Shown piece by piece: positions 7,739-16,710 of a DNA stretch of 64,000 nt; the first letter of the stretch is position 1; every line of letters starts with the position of its first letter. The notes under the pieces were generated by a model, which had not been told where the DNA came from, ran no database searches, and saw nothing but the letters and a program-made list of their open reading frames with translations. This DNA comes from Fontibacterium sp038145245 (lineage in GTDB: Bacteria; Pseudomonadota; Alphaproteobacteria; Pelagibacterales; Pelagibacteraceae). The stretch covers positions 15,948 through 79,947 of the forward strand of contig JAYQPI010000002.1 of NCBI GenBank assembly GCA_038145245.1, in the 5' to 3' direction. The translations under genes and the position numbers were made by a program.

Positions 7739-9432
7739 TGGAAAATAAAAACGTTATCTTAGCTGTGTTGTTATCCACTATAATCTTAGTTGGATGGTCT
7801 GTGTTTGTTGAAAACCCAGACCAAATTCAAAAAAAGAAACTTGAAATTCAAGGAAAAACTGAAGTTCAAACAAATATTCAAAAACCTGAAACTCCACAAT
7901 CTACAAAAATAAATCCAACTAAAAGTATTTCAAGAAATGATTCTCTGAAAGAAGGAGAGAGAGTCTTTATTGAAAATAGTAATTTATCAGGATCTATTTC
8001 TTTAAGAGGAGCTCTGATAGATGATATAATATTAAAAAACTACCGAGAGACCTTAGATAAAAATAGCAAACCGATTATTCTTCTTAGTCCAAAAAAAACT
8101 GAAAATGGTTATTTTGTAGAGTCGGGTTGGGCAACAGCAAAAGCTGATATTAAAGTGCCTGATAACAATAGTATTTGGCAAGTAAAAGAAGGTAAAAAAT
8201 TAACTCCTAATTCTCCTATAACTCTAGAGTGGAATAATAGAGAAGGAGTCATTTTTGTTAAAAAAATCGAAGTCGATGATAAGTATTTATTTAAAATTAC
8301 TGAAACAATTAAAAATGAAAAAAACAAACCTGCCGAGTTATTTCATTACTCACAGATTACCAGAAATACAAAACCTGAAACAGCTGATTTTTATATTCTT
8401 CATGAAGGTTTAATTGGTGTTGCAGATAAAAATCTAAAAGAAGAAACTTACGCTAATGTAGAAAAAGAAAAAAAGATTTATACTGGAAAAAGCGGTTGGT
8501 TTGGCATTACTGACAAATACTGGATGGCTGCAATTATTCCTGAGAATGGAAAATCTTTTAAAGGAGAATATTCTTTTGCAAATTCTTATAAAGCAAATTT
8601 TATAATATCTGAGCCAACTTTAGTAAACGCACAAAAAAGTGCCTCAAGTAGTCTTAAAATATTTCTTGGAGCAAAAGAGGTTTTTGTAGTTGATGGCTAT
8701 GCTGAAAAAGAAAAAATTGATCGTTTTGATTTAGCAATTGATTGGGGTTGGTTTTATTTTATTACAAAACCACTTTTTTTTATAATTGATTATATATTTA
8801 AATTAACTGGAAACTTTGGAGTCGCAATTATTATTCTTACTATTATTGTAAGAATTGTGTTTTTTCCACTTGCTAATTATTCTTTTAAATCAATGGCGAA
8901 GATGAAGGTTCTTCAACCAGAAATGTTAAGGATAAAAGAACTTTATAAAGATGATGTAAAAAGAACACAACAAGAGATGATGGCTCTATACAAAAGAGAA
9001 AAAGTAAATCCTTTGTCAGGATGTCTTCCAATATTAATTCAAATTCCTATCTTCTTCGCAGTTTATAAAATGCTTTTTATAACACTTGAAATGCGTCATG
9101 CTCCTTTTTTTGGATGGATTAAAGATTTATCAGCTGCAGATCCAACGACAATTTTTAATTTATTTGGTTTAATTCCATGGAATCCTCCTTCATTCTTAAT
9201 GATAGGTGTTTGGCCAATATTAATGGGTGTAACCATGTATTTTCAACAAAAACTAAATCCGACTCCTCCTGATCCAATACAAGCTAAAATTTTTGCATTC
9301 TTCCCTTTACTTTTGACTATTATGTTAGCGACCTTCCCTTCAGGTTTGGTTGTATATTGGACAGTAAGTAACGTTCTTACAATGGCTCAACAGTACTATA
9401 TTATGAAAAAAACTACGGTGAAAACGGTTTGA
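7738..9432 (+). CDS. yidC: Membrane protein insertase YidC
   Basis: 564-residue Oxa1/YidC/Alb3-family insertase, working alone or with SecYEG. An N-terminal anchor (residues about 5-23) is followed by a large periplasmic domain. The C-terminal insertase core begins near WGWFYFITKPLFFIIDYI. The hydrophilic-groove segment GVAIIILTIIVRIVFFPL carries the conserved arginine. Later conserved stretches are NPLSGCLPILIQIPIFFAVY and PSGLVVYWTVSN. Length is normal for a Gram-negative YidC. The stop overlaps the argB start (TGATG). The GTPase engB (yihA), often next to yidC, is not here. Confidence 0.97.
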   Translation: MENKNVILAVLLSTIILVGWSVFVENPDQIQKKKLEIQGKTEVQTNIQKPETPQSTKINPTKSISRNDSLKEGERVFIENSNLSGSISLRGALIDDIILKNYRETLDKNSKPIILLSPKKTENGYFVESGWATAKADIKVPDNNSIWQVKEGKKLTPNSPITLEWNNREGVIFVKKIEVDDKYLFKITETIKNEKNKPAELFHYSQITRNTKPETADFYILHEGLIGVADKNLKEETYANVEKEKKIYTGKSGWFGITDKYWMAAIIPENGKSFKGEYSFANSYKANFIISEPTLVNAQKSASSSLKIFLGAKEVFVVDGYAEKEKIDRFDLAIDWGWFYFITKPLFFIIDYIFKLTGNFGVAIIILTIIVRIVFFPLANYSFKSMAKMKVLQPEMLRIKELYKDDVKRTQQEMMALYKREKVNPLSGCLPILIQIPIFFAVYKMLFITLEMRHAPFFGWIKDLSAADPTTIFNLFGLIPWNPPSFLMIGVWPILMGVTMYFQQKLNPTPPDPIQAKIFAFFPLLLTIMLATFPSGLVVYWTVSNVLTMAQQYYIMKKTTVKTV

Positions 9433-10286
9433 TGGATATTAAGTCTTTTTGGCCAGAACTTGGTCCATCAATTCAAGAGGCGTCCGTTTACTTCGAAAAA
9501 TACAAAAATAAAAAAATAATTCTTAAATACGGCGGTCAGGTAATGTCTGATCAAAGTTTATCGAAAGCATTTGCACAAGATGCAGCAATTCTAAGAAAAT
9601 TAGATGTCGACGTTGCAGTTATTCATGGTGGTGGACCTCAAATTAAAACAAAATTAGAGGCTCAAAACTTAGAAAGTAAATTTATTTCAGGGTTAAGAGT
9701 TACTGATGAAAATGTAATAAAAGTTGTAGAAGACGTTTTATTAAATGAAATAAACCCAGATCTAAGAGATGCAATTATAAATTACGGAGCAAAAGCAGAA
9801 TCGGTTACTGTTAGAAAAAATAATATAATTTATATTGATAAAGCTGTAGATGAAAAATTAGGATTTGTAGGTGATCCAAAAAAAATTGACACAAAGATTA
9901 TAAATAATTTTTTTAAACAAAAAATTATTCCTGTTATTGCACCTATGGGAATGGATAACAAAAACCAAGTCTATAACGTAAATGCGGATACAGCAGCAGG
10001 AACTATTGCAAACCAATTAAAAGCTGAAAGACTACTGCTAATGACAGATGTTCCAGGAGTAAATGATAAAAATGGTAATTTAATATCTCAATTATCTACT
10101 AAGCAAGCTTTGAATCTTATTGATGATGGTACGATTACTGGCGGAATGATTCCTAAAATCAAAACCTGTATTAGTGCAATTGAATCAGGAGTAAATGGAG
10201 TAGTTATAATTGATGGAAGAAAATCTCATGCCGTTCTTTTTGAATTATTCTCAAATATTGGAGCTGGAACACTAATCATAAAATAA
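9432..10286 (+). CDS. argB: Acetylglutamate kinase
   Basis: Second step of arginine biosynthesis: ATP-dependent phosphorylation of N-acetylglutamate. About 284 aa. Family motifs: ILKYGGQVM near the N-terminus (phosphate-binding lysine), VIHGGGPQI (substrate binding), VNADTAAG, and GGMIPKIKTC near the C-terminus. The ATG at 9432 overlaps the yidC stop (TGATG); a TTG one codon upstream is a less likely start. The stop overlaps the next gene's ATG (TAATG). It probably shares a long transcript with rpmH-yidC and the downstream dap genes. Confidence 0.96.
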   Translation: MDIKSFWPELGPSIQEASVYFEKYKNKKIILKYGGQVMSDQSLSKAFAQDAAILRKLDVDVAVIHGGGPQIKTKLEAQNLESKFISGLRVTDENVIKVVEDVLLNEINPDLRDAIINYGAKAESVTVRKNNIIYIDKAVDEKLGFVGDPKKIDTKIINNFFKQKIIPVIAPMGMDNKNQVYNVNADTAAGTIANQLKAERLLLMTDVPGVNDKNGNLISQLSTKQALNLIDDGTITGGMIPKIKTCISAIESGVNGVVIIDGRKSHAVLFELFSNIGAGTLIIK

Positions 10287-10954
10287 TGAATGAAATTAAA
10301 AACGTAAAATTTTGGATTTTTGATTTAGACAATACACTATACCCTTCCTCTACAAACTTATTTTCTAAAATTGATAAACTAATGGCAAGTTTTATCACCC
10401 AACATTTAAATGTTAATCATCAAGAGGCTATTCAAATAAAAAATGATTATTTCCAAAAACATGGAACTACTTTGAATGGACTTATTAAACATCATAATAT
10501 TGATCCACATCACTTTTTAGAATTTGTACATAATATTGATTATAGTTTTTTAAATAAAAATGAAAAACTAAATAGAGAAATAAAAAATCTACCTGGAAAA
10601 AAAATTATATTTACAAATGGCTCAAGAAAACATGCAAAAAATGTTGTTAGCAACTTACAACTTGATGAAAATCTTTTTTCAATATTTGATATTGTTGACT
10701 CAGATTTTATTCCAAAACCGGAAAGATCTCCCTATGAAAGACTTATTAAAAAATATAACATTGTGCCAGAAGAAAGTATTTTTTTTGAGGACATCGCGCG
10801 TAATTTAAAGCCAGCTCATGAACTTGGCATGAAAACAGGATGGATAATAAATGAAGATAATTGGGCAAAAGAAGGACATGATGAGGATCATATACACTTT
10901 AAAATAAAAGAATTAGATCATTTTCTTGAACAGTGTAATTTGTTAATTAAATAG
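10286..10954 (+). CDS. HAD-family pyrimidine 5'-nucleotidase-like phosphatase
   Basis: 222-residue HAD hydrolase. Motif I is FDLDNTLYPSSTNLF (nucleophile Asp13, acid/base Asp15). Motif II is IIFTNGS. The motif III lysine lies near FIPKPERSPYERLIKK, and motif IV is FFEDIARNLKPAHELGM. The pattern DLDNTLYP and the C-terminal layout match the SDT1/PPM-like pyrimidine 5'-nucleotidase subfamily common in alphaproteobacteria. True substrate unknown. It lies between argB and dapD, with a one-base overlap with argB and a 2-base gap to dapD, so it is cotranscribed with amino-acid genes, but no role in those pathways follows from that. Confidence 0.85.
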   Translation: MNEIKNVKFWIFDLDNTLYPSSTNLFSKIDKLMASFITQHLNVNHQEAIQIKNDYFQKHGTTLNGLIKHHNIDPHHFLEFVHNIDYSFLNKNEKLNREIKNLPGKKIIFTNGSRKHAKNVVSNLQLDENLFSIFDIVDSDFIPKPERSPYERLIKKYNIVPEESIFFEDIARNLKPAHELGMKTGWIINEDNWAKEGHDEDHIHFKIKELDHFLEQCNLLIK

Positions 10955-10956
10955 AC

Positions 10957-11772
10957 ATGAGTATTGAAAATATTATTTTAAAAGCCTGGGAAGATAGAAG
11001 CAGAATAGATAAAAATACTGATAAATCAATTATTTCTGCAATAAACGAAACTTTAGAAAAACTTGATTCAGGAATTATTCGAGTATGCGAAAAAAAAAAT
11101 AATGAATGGCATACCCATCAATGGATAAAAAAAGCAATTCTTTTAAGTTTCAAAATTCAAGATAATAAAATTTTGTCAGGTCCCTATACAAGTTGGTTCG
11201 ACAAAGTAGATGGCAAAACAACTCATTGGGACGAAAAAAAACATCTTGATGCTGGATTTAGAGCAGTGCCTAATGGGGTTATAAGAAAATCTGCATATAT
11301 TGGAAAAAATGTTGTGTTAATGCCTTCATTTATAAATGTAGGTGCATATGTTGATGATGGTACAATGATTGACACCTGGTCAACTGTGGGTTCATGCGCA
11401 CAAATTGGAAAAAATTGTCATATCTCTGGAGGAGTTGGAATCGGTGGAGTATTAGAACCTCTTCAAGCAAATCCAGTGATTATTGAAGACAATTGTTTTA
11501 TTGGCGCAAGATCAGAAGTAGCCGAAGGAGTTATTGTTGGAGAAGGTTCAGTAATTTCAATGGGAGTTTATCTTGGAGCCTCAACAAAAATTATAGATAG
11601 AAAAACAAACAAAACTATTTACGGAAAAGTTCCTCCTTATTCAGTTGTAGTTTCAGGATCACTTGCAAATGAAGACAAAAATAAGCCAAGTCTATATTGC
11701 GCAGTAATTGTAAAAACAGTTGATGAAAAAACCAGAAGCAAAACTTCAATAAACGATCTACTGAGAGATTGA
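10957..11772 (+). CDS. dapD: 2,3,4,5-tetrahydropyridine-2,6-dicarboxylate N-succinyltransferase
   Basis: 271-residue acyltransferase of the succinylase branch of diaminopimelate/lysine synthesis. It has the left-handed beta-helix hexapeptide repeats (for example IGKNVVLMPSFINVGAYVDDG). DapD-specific segments are MIDTWSTVGSCAQIGKN, GGVGIGGVLEPLQA and EDNCFIGARSEVAEG. Immediately followed (1-base gap) by dapE, giving two steps of the same pathway in one unit. Confidence 0.97.
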   Translation: MSIENIILKAWEDRSRIDKNTDKSIISAINETLEKLDSGIIRVCEKKNNEWHTHQWIKKAILLSFKIQDNKILSGPYTSWFDKVDGKTTHWDEKKHLDAGFRAVPNGVIRKSAYIGKNVVLMPSFINVGAYVDDGTMIDTWSTVGSCAQIGKNCHISGGVGIGGVLEPLQANPVIIEDNCFIGARSEVAEGVIVGEGSVISMGVYLGASTKIIDRKTNKTIYGKVPPYSVVVSGSLANEDKNKPSLYCAVIVKTVDEKTRSKTSINDLLRD

Positions 11773-11773
11773 T

Positions 11774-12934
11774 ATGCTAAAGACTATCAATGAAGTTTCT
11801 TTAGCAAGAGATCTTGTTAAATGTCAGAGTGTTACGCCCAAAGACGATGGTGCAATTAATATAGTTGCAAAAAATCTAAAAAAAATAGGTTTTAAATGTC
11901 AAGTCATGGAGTTTCAAGAAAAAGGTACTGCAAAAATTAAAAACTTATATGCAAGAATTGGAAAAAGTTCTCCTAATTTTTGTTTTGCTGGACATACAGA
12001 TGTTGTTCCAGTTGGAGACCTAAAGTCATGGACTGTTAATCCTTTTGGCGGAGTTATTAAAAATCAAAAATTAATCGGCCGGGGCATTAGCGATATGAAA
12101 GGCGCTATTGCTTGTTTTATAGCTGCTGTTAGCGAGTTTCTGAAAAAAAATAAGAAACTCAAAGGGTCTATAAGTTTACTTATAACAGGCGATGAAGAAA
12201 CCGTTGCAATTAATGGAACAAAAAAAGTTATAGAAAAATTAATACAAAAAAAAGAAAAAATTAATTTTTGTATAGTTGGAGAACCTACAAATGAAAATAA
12301 ATTAGGTGAAATGATTAAGATTGGCAGAAGAGGAAGTATGACGGGCTATTTAACAATTATAGGCACACAAGGACATGTTGCCTATCCTCACGCTTCTAAT
12401 AATCCTTCTACAATTATAATTGAAGTTTTAAATAAAATTAAAAAATTAAAATTAGATAGAGGCAATAAAGATTTTGAACCTTCAAATCTTGAGATTACAA
12501 AAATTACCATTGATAACACTGCCGATAATGTCATACCTGCGGAAGCAAAGGCTTCGTTCAATATAAGATTTAATAATTTACACACATCAAACTCTCTTAA
12601 AAATAAATTAAATAAAATTTTTTCTTCTACCACTAAAAAATCTAATGCAAGCTATAAAATTAAGTATCATGTTTCAGGAGAATCTTTTTTAACAAAACCT
12701 AACAAAACTGTTTTCATGATTAAAAATATTATAAAAAAAAATACAAAAATTAATCCTATTCTATCAACATCTGGTGGAACTTCTGATGCTCGTTTTATAA
12801 AAAAAATTACTCCTTGTATTGAATTTGGTTTAATTGCGAAAACTATTCATCAAGTAGATGAAATGGCCAGAGTGGCTGATTTAAAAAAATTAAAAAACAT
12901 ATATTTAGATATTCTTGTTAATTACTTTAAGTGA
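11774..12934 (+). CDS. dapE: Succinyl-diaminopimelate desuccinylase
   Basis: M20-family zinc amidohydrolase, 386 aa, releasing LL-diaminopimelate from its N-succinyl derivative. Metal and catalytic motifs: CFAGHTDVVPVGD (metal His, catalytic Asp), ITGDEE (catalytic Glu and metal Glu), GEPT, and the C-terminal STSGGTSDARF. The dimerisation domain occupies the middle. It follows dapD and overlaps the GTG start of the histone-deacetylase-like gene by 4 bp (GTGA). Confidence 0.97.
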   Translation: MLKTINEVSLARDLVKCQSVTPKDDGAINIVAKNLKKIGFKCQVMEFQEKGTAKIKNLYARIGKSSPNFCFAGHTDVVPVGDLKSWTVNPFGGVIKNQKLIGRGISDMKGAIACFIAAVSEFLKKNKKLKGSISLLITGDEETVAINGTKKVIEKLIQKKEKINFCIVGEPTNENKLGEMIKIGRRGSMTGYLTIIGTQGHVAYPHASNNPSTIIIEVLNKIKKLKLDRGNKDFEPSNLEITKITIDNTADNVIPAEAKASFNIRFNNLHTSNSLKNKLNKIFSSTTKKSNASYKIKYHVSGESFLTKPNKTVFMIKNIIKKNTKINPILSTSGGTSDARFIKKITPCIEFGLIAKTIHQVDEMARVADLKKLKNIYLDILVNYFK

Positions 12935-13857
12935 CAACCTGTATATTTACCTCTGATTCTTCCGTTAAACATGACACTGGTCTTGGTCATCCAGAATGTC
13001 CTGAGCGAATTCCATCAATCATTAGTGGTTTAAAAAAAATACAATCTAAAAATTTGATATGGAAAAAAGTAGGGTCGTTTGATGAAAAATATATTAAACT
13101 TACTCATTCACAGAAATATTTTGAAAAAATTAATCAATCATTTCCAAAGGATGGGTTAGTTTTTCTTGATGGAGACACGATTGTTTCTTCGGGCACTAAA
13201 AAAGCAGCTTACGACTCAGTTTCATCAATCATTAATGCTATAGATGGGGTGATTACTAAAGAGTTTAGTAATGCTTTTTGTGTTATTAGACCTCCTGGAC
13301 ACCATGCTGAAAAGGAACAGGCTATGGGATTTTGTATATTTAATAACGTTGCTGTTGGAGCAACTTATTTATTAGAAAAATATAAATTAAATCGAGTAGC
13401 AATCGTTGATTTTGATGTTCATCATGGGAATGGAACGCAGGATATATTTTATAATGAAAAGAGAATTTTATATATTTCTTCCCATCAGTTTCCATTTTAT
13501 CCAGGCACAGGCTCTGAGGATGAGACTGGAAAATACAATAATATTTTAAATATTCCTCTGCAAGCAGGGGTAAGCTCTAAAGAATTTTTTAATAGCTATA
13601 AAAAAGTTTATGAAAAATTAAATGAATTTAAACCTGAATTTTTATTATTATCAGCAGGTTTTGATGCTCATAAAAATGATCCTTTAGCTAATATTAATTT
13701 AGAATCTAAAGACTATTATTTTTTAACCAAAGAACTCATGAAAGTTGCAAAACAGTCTTGTGAAAATAAAATAGTTTCAATTTTAGAAGGTGGCTACAAT
13801 CTTACTGCTATTCAAGAAAGTGCCAAGTATCACGTTGAAGCTTTATTAGAAGTTTAA
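12931..13857 (+). CDS. Histone deacetylase-like amidohydrolase
   Basis: 308-residue member of the class II HDAC/acetoin-utilisation/acetylpolyamine amidohydrolase superfamily. Zinc and catalytic motifs are intact: CVIRPPGHHAEKEQAMGFC (catalytic His pair), VDFDVHHGNGTQDIF (zinc Asp and His), FLLLSAGFDAHKNDPL (zinc Asp) and EGGYNL (near C-terminus). It should hydrolyse an acetyl-amide bond; whether the substrate is a protein acetyl-lysine, an acetylpolyamine or another small molecule cannot be read from sequence. It starts with GTG overlapping the dapE stop, so it is translationally coupled to lysine-biosynthesis genes. Its end is one base from the convergent truA. Confidence 0.88.
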   Translation: MTTCIFTSDSSVKHDTGLGHPECPERIPSIISGLKKIQSKNLIWKKVGSFDEKYIKLTHSQKYFEKINQSFPKDGLVFLDGDTIVSSGTKKAAYDSVSSIINAIDGVITKEFSNAFCVIRPPGHHAEKEQAMGFCIFNNVAVGATYLLEKYKLNRVAIVDFDVHHGNGTQDIFYNEKRILYISSHQFPFYPGTGSEDETGKYNNILNIPLQAGVSSKEFFNSYKKVYEKLNEFKPEFLLLSAGFDAHKNDPLANINLESKDYYFLTKELMKVAKQSCENKIVSILEGGYNLTAIQESAKYHVEALLEV

Positions 13858-13858
13858 A

Positions 13859-14596
13859 TTAATAAATAATACTCTCTAAATATAATCCTGCAGCAGGCGC
13901 TGGGGGTGCGCATTTAGAACGATCTTTGGAATTTAACGCATCTAACAAATCATCTTTTATCCATTTATTTTCACCCACAAGCTTTATACATCCCATAATA
14001 GATCGAACTTGATGTTGTAAAAAAGACTGCGATTCAAAATAACTATAAATATAATCATCTTTTCTAAAAATATTTATTTTTTCCATAGTTTTTATTGGAG
14101 ATTTAGCTCCGCACGAAGCTGATCTAAAAGTTGTAAAATCGTGAGTGCCTAATAAAATTTGTGCAGCTTCGTTCATTTTTATTTCATCAAGTTTTATTTT
14201 TAATTGCCAAGCTCTATCTTTTTCTATGGATAAAGGTGAAGTTCGATTAATAATTACATATTTGTAAACCCTTAACTTTGCATCTCGTCTTGCATCAAAA
14301 TCGTCTGCTGTTAATTCTGTTTTTAAAATACTTATAGATTCATTTTTTAAATAAAAATTTAGAGCCTCTGTAATTTTTTTAGCATCAATATTTTTATTAA
14401 AGTCAAAATGAAAGACTTGATGAACAGCATGAACTCCTGTGTCAGTTCTTCCAGCTCCAAAAATTGTTATTTTCTTTTCAGCTATCTTCTCTATTGCTTG
14501 CTCAATCGCTTCTTGGATTGATCTGCCATTCAATTGTCTTTGCCAACCTACAAAATGAGTGCCATCATACTCAACTATACATTTTAATCTTGGCAT
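13859..14596 (-). CDS. truA: tRNA pseudouridine(38-40) synthase
   Basis: 245-residue TruA, modifying uridines 38-40 in the anticodon arm. The catalytic motif GAGRTDTGVHA carries the essential Asp. Other family segments are EYDGTHFVGWQRQ near the N-terminus, FTTFRSASC, and QSFLQHQVRSIMG in the C-terminal half. It is the last gene of the dnaX-ebfC-recR-def-fmt-truA series and abuts fmt with no gap. Confidence 0.96.
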   Translation of the reverse strand: MPRLKCIVEYDGTHFVGWQRQLNGRSIQEAIEQAIEKIAEKKITIFGAGRTDTGVHAVHQVFHFDFNKNIDAKKITEALNFYLKNESISILKTELTADDFDARRDAKLRVYKYVIINRTSPLSIEKDRAWQLKIKLDEIKMNEAAQILLGTHDFTTFRSASCGAKSPIKTMEKINIFRKDDYIYSYFESQSFLQHQVRSIMGCIKLVGENKWIKDDLLDALNSKDRSKCAPPAPAAGLYLESIIY

Positions 14597-15517
14597 TTAA
14601 ATCAATTGTGATGCTTTGGGAATTTTGTAACCTAATAAAAATTCTTTTACTTTTTGAATTTTCTTACCTGGTCTCTGGATTTCTAAGACTTGAACTGCAA
14701 AATCTTTACAGGCAATTAAAAGGTTATCATTAAGCGTCGTGCCAGTATTTCCTTTTTGATTTATAACTTCTGCTTTCCAAATCTTAATTCTTTCATTTTT
14801 AAAACTAAACCAAGCTCCTGGTGTTGGATTTAATGCATTGATTTGTCGTACGATTTTATGTGCCTCATTATTCCAATTAATTTCCTCATCTTCATGAGTA
14901 ATTTTTTTAGCATGTGTGGCTTTGGCGTGATCCTGTTCTTCAAATTTAGCTTTGTCTTCATCTATTAAATTGATAGCTTTAACTATTAATTTAGAGCCTA
15001 AAAGAGATAACTGGTTACTTAACAAACCGTAATTTAACTGATTATTAATCTCAATCTTCTCGGATAACATTACAGGTCCTGAATCTAATCCTTTTTCAAT
15101 TTTCATAATTGAAATTCCAGTAAATTCATCACCATTCATAATTGCTCTTTGAATAGGTGCTGCGCCTCTCCAATGAGGTAATAAAGAAGCATGAATATTA
15201 ATAAAACCTTTTTTAGATAAATTTAAAAAATTCTCAGGAATAATTTGTCCATAAGCAACAACAATCACTAAATCAGGTTCTATTTTTTTAAAAAAATCCA
15301 ATTCTTCTTCATTTTTTAATGAACTAGGATAATGCACTTTTAAATTATTCTTTTCCGCTTCTAAATGAACTGGAGTTTTTTCAATTTTTAAACCTCTATT
15401 AGATTTTTTTGGCGGCTGCGTATAAACGTGAACAATATCTAAGTTTTTTTTAATTAATTCTTTCAAAACAGGAACAGCAAATTCTGGTGTTCCCATGAAA
15501 ATTATTTTTAATGACAT
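14597..15517 (-). CDS. fmt: Methionyl-tRNA formyltransferase
   Basis: 306-residue enzyme formylating initiator Met-tRNA with 10-formyl-THF. N-terminal IIFMGTPEFAVPVL is diagnostic. Catalytic residues are in VVAYGQIIP, INIHASLLPHWRGAAPIQ (Asn and His) and EKGLDSGPV (Asp). A C-terminal tRNA-binding domain follows. It lies between def and truA with 7-bp and 0-bp gaps. The def-fmt pair encodes addition and removal of the N-terminal formyl group. Confidence 0.97.
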   Translation of the reverse strand: MSLKIIFMGTPEFAVPVLKELIKKNLDIVHVYTQPPKKSNRGLKIEKTPVHLEAEKNNLKVHYPSSLKNEEELDFFKKIEPDLVIVVAYGQIIPENFLNLSKKGFINIHASLLPHWRGAAPIQRAIMNGDEFTGISIMKIEKGLDSGPVMLSEKIEINNQLNYGLLSNQLSLLGSKLIVKAINLIDEDKAKFEEQDHAKATHAKKITHEDEEINWNNEAHKIVRQINALNPTPGAWFSFKNERIKIWKAEVINQKGNTGTTLNDNLLIACKDFAVQVLEIQRPGKKIQKVKEFLLGYKIPKASQLI

Positions 15518-15524
15518 GGATTAC

Positions 15525-16055
15525 CTAAAAATTAATATGATCTGAAACAGCTTCTTTTTTTGCTTTTGAAAGTTTTTTTAAAATAAAAGATCTCTTTAGT
15601 TTTGATAAGTAATCAATAAATAAAACTCCATTCAAATGATCAATTTCATGTTGAATACAAGTTGAAAGTAATCCTTCCGCTTTTAGTAACTGTTCTTTTC
15701 CGTTTTGATCTAAATATTTTACATGACATTGTTCAGGTCTTTCTATTTCTGCAAATTGTTGAGGTAACGAAAGACAACCTTCTTCAAAAGTACATTTTGT
15801 TTTTGATGTCCAAACTATTTCTGGGTTTACAAAATACATTGGATTATTTGGCTCAGGTTCTTTCGCAATATCTATAACCACAACTCTTTTATGTACCCCA
15901 ATTTGAACAGCAGCAAGACCAATTCCAGGAGCTGCATACATAGTCTCTAACATATCTTTCATGAGATTTTTAATTTCAAAATCTACTTTTTGAACCGGTT
16001 TTGATTTAATTCTTAATTGAGGATCCGGCTCTGTTAAGATTTGCCTAATAGTCAT
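15525..16055 (-). CDS. def: Peptide deformylase
   Basis: 176-residue metalloenzyme removing the N-formyl group from nascent proteins. The three conserved motifs are present: GIGLAAVQIG (motif 1), EGCLSLP (metal Cys) and QHEIDHLNG (HExxH metal/catalytic). Usual length. Upstream, a perfect 14-bp palindrome sits between recR and def, so def may have its own control point within the recR-def-fmt-truA series. Confidence 0.97.
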   Translation of the reverse strand: MTIRQILTEPDPQLRIKSKPVQKVDFEIKNLMKDMLETMYAAPGIGLAAVQIGVHKRVVVIDIAKEPEPNNPMYFVNPEIVWTSKTKCTFEEGCLSLPQQFAEIERPEQCHVKYLDQNGKEQLLKAEGLLSTCIQHEIDHLNGVLFIDYLSKLKRSFILKKLSKAKKEAVSDHINF

Positions 16056-16084
16056 AATGAAAAAATACTAAATCTACTTAATTA

Positions 16085-16098
16085 ATCAAGCGCTTGAT
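16085..16098. promoter_or_regulatory. Perfect 14-bp palindrome between recR and def
   Basis: ATCAAGCGCTTGAT is fully self-complementary with a central CG. It lies in the 44-bp gap between the recR stop and the def start codon. No T-run follows on the gene strand, so it does not look like an intrinsic terminator. The form (central CG within AAGCGCTT) resembles LacI-family operators, but no regulator is seen in the window. Confidence 0.35.
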
Positions 16099-16099
16099 A

Positions 16100-16708
16100 C
16101 TAATCGGTATTTAAAGAACTACGATATTTAAATGCTGAAAATAATGTTCCGTCATCTAAATATTCGATCTCACCACCCACTGGCAAGCCGTGTGCTAACT
16201 TAGTAACTTTAACATTTAAATTTTTAATACTATCTTTGATATAGTGTGCTGTTGTTTGGCCTTCGATTGTAGCGCTTGTTGCGAGGATAACTTCTTTTAC
16301 TGAGTTCGCTTTAATTCTATTAACTAATGAACCAATTAAAAGATCTTCTGGATTTATTCCATTAATTGCCGAGAGAGTTCCTCCTAAAATATGGTACTGG
16401 CCACTATAAACATTAGTGCTCTCAAGAGCCCACATATCTGCAACATTTTCTACAACGCAAATTTGTTCATAATTATTCTTATTACTGCAATTACACTCAA
16501 TTTTATTCGTTTTAAAATTTCCACAAAGATTACAACGAGCAACATTTTGATAAACTTTATCTAAAGCACCAGATAGTGGTTTCATGATATTATCTCTGTT
16601 TTTAAGAAGATAAAGAGCAATACGTCTTGCAGACTTAGGTCCTAAACCTGGAAGTTTTGCAATCAGAAACATTAAAGTTTCTAAGTCTGGATGAGAATTA
16701 TTTTTCAT
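16100..16708 (-). CDS. recR: Recombination mediator protein RecR
   Basis: 202-residue RecR of the RecFOR gap-repair pathway. It has an N-terminal helix-hairpin-helix (KLPGLGPKSARRIALYLL), a zinc finger with Cys pairs (ARCNLCGNFKT and IECNCSN), then the Toprim domain (ICVVENVADMWALE, followed by YHILGGTLSAINGINPEDL). Start lies 2 bases after the ebfC stop, matching the conserved dnaX-ebfC-recR order. Confidence 0.97.
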   Translation of the reverse strand: MKNNSHPDLETLMFLIAKLPGLGPKSARRIALYLLKNRDNIMKPLSGALDKVYQNVARCNLCGNFKTNKIECNCSNKNNYEQICVVENVADMWALESTNVYSGQYHILGGTLSAINGINPEDLLIGSLVNRIKANSVKEVILATSATIEGQTTAHYIKDSIKNLNVKVTKLAHGLPVGGEIEYLDDGTLFSAFKYRSSLNTD

Positions 16709-16710
16709 TA

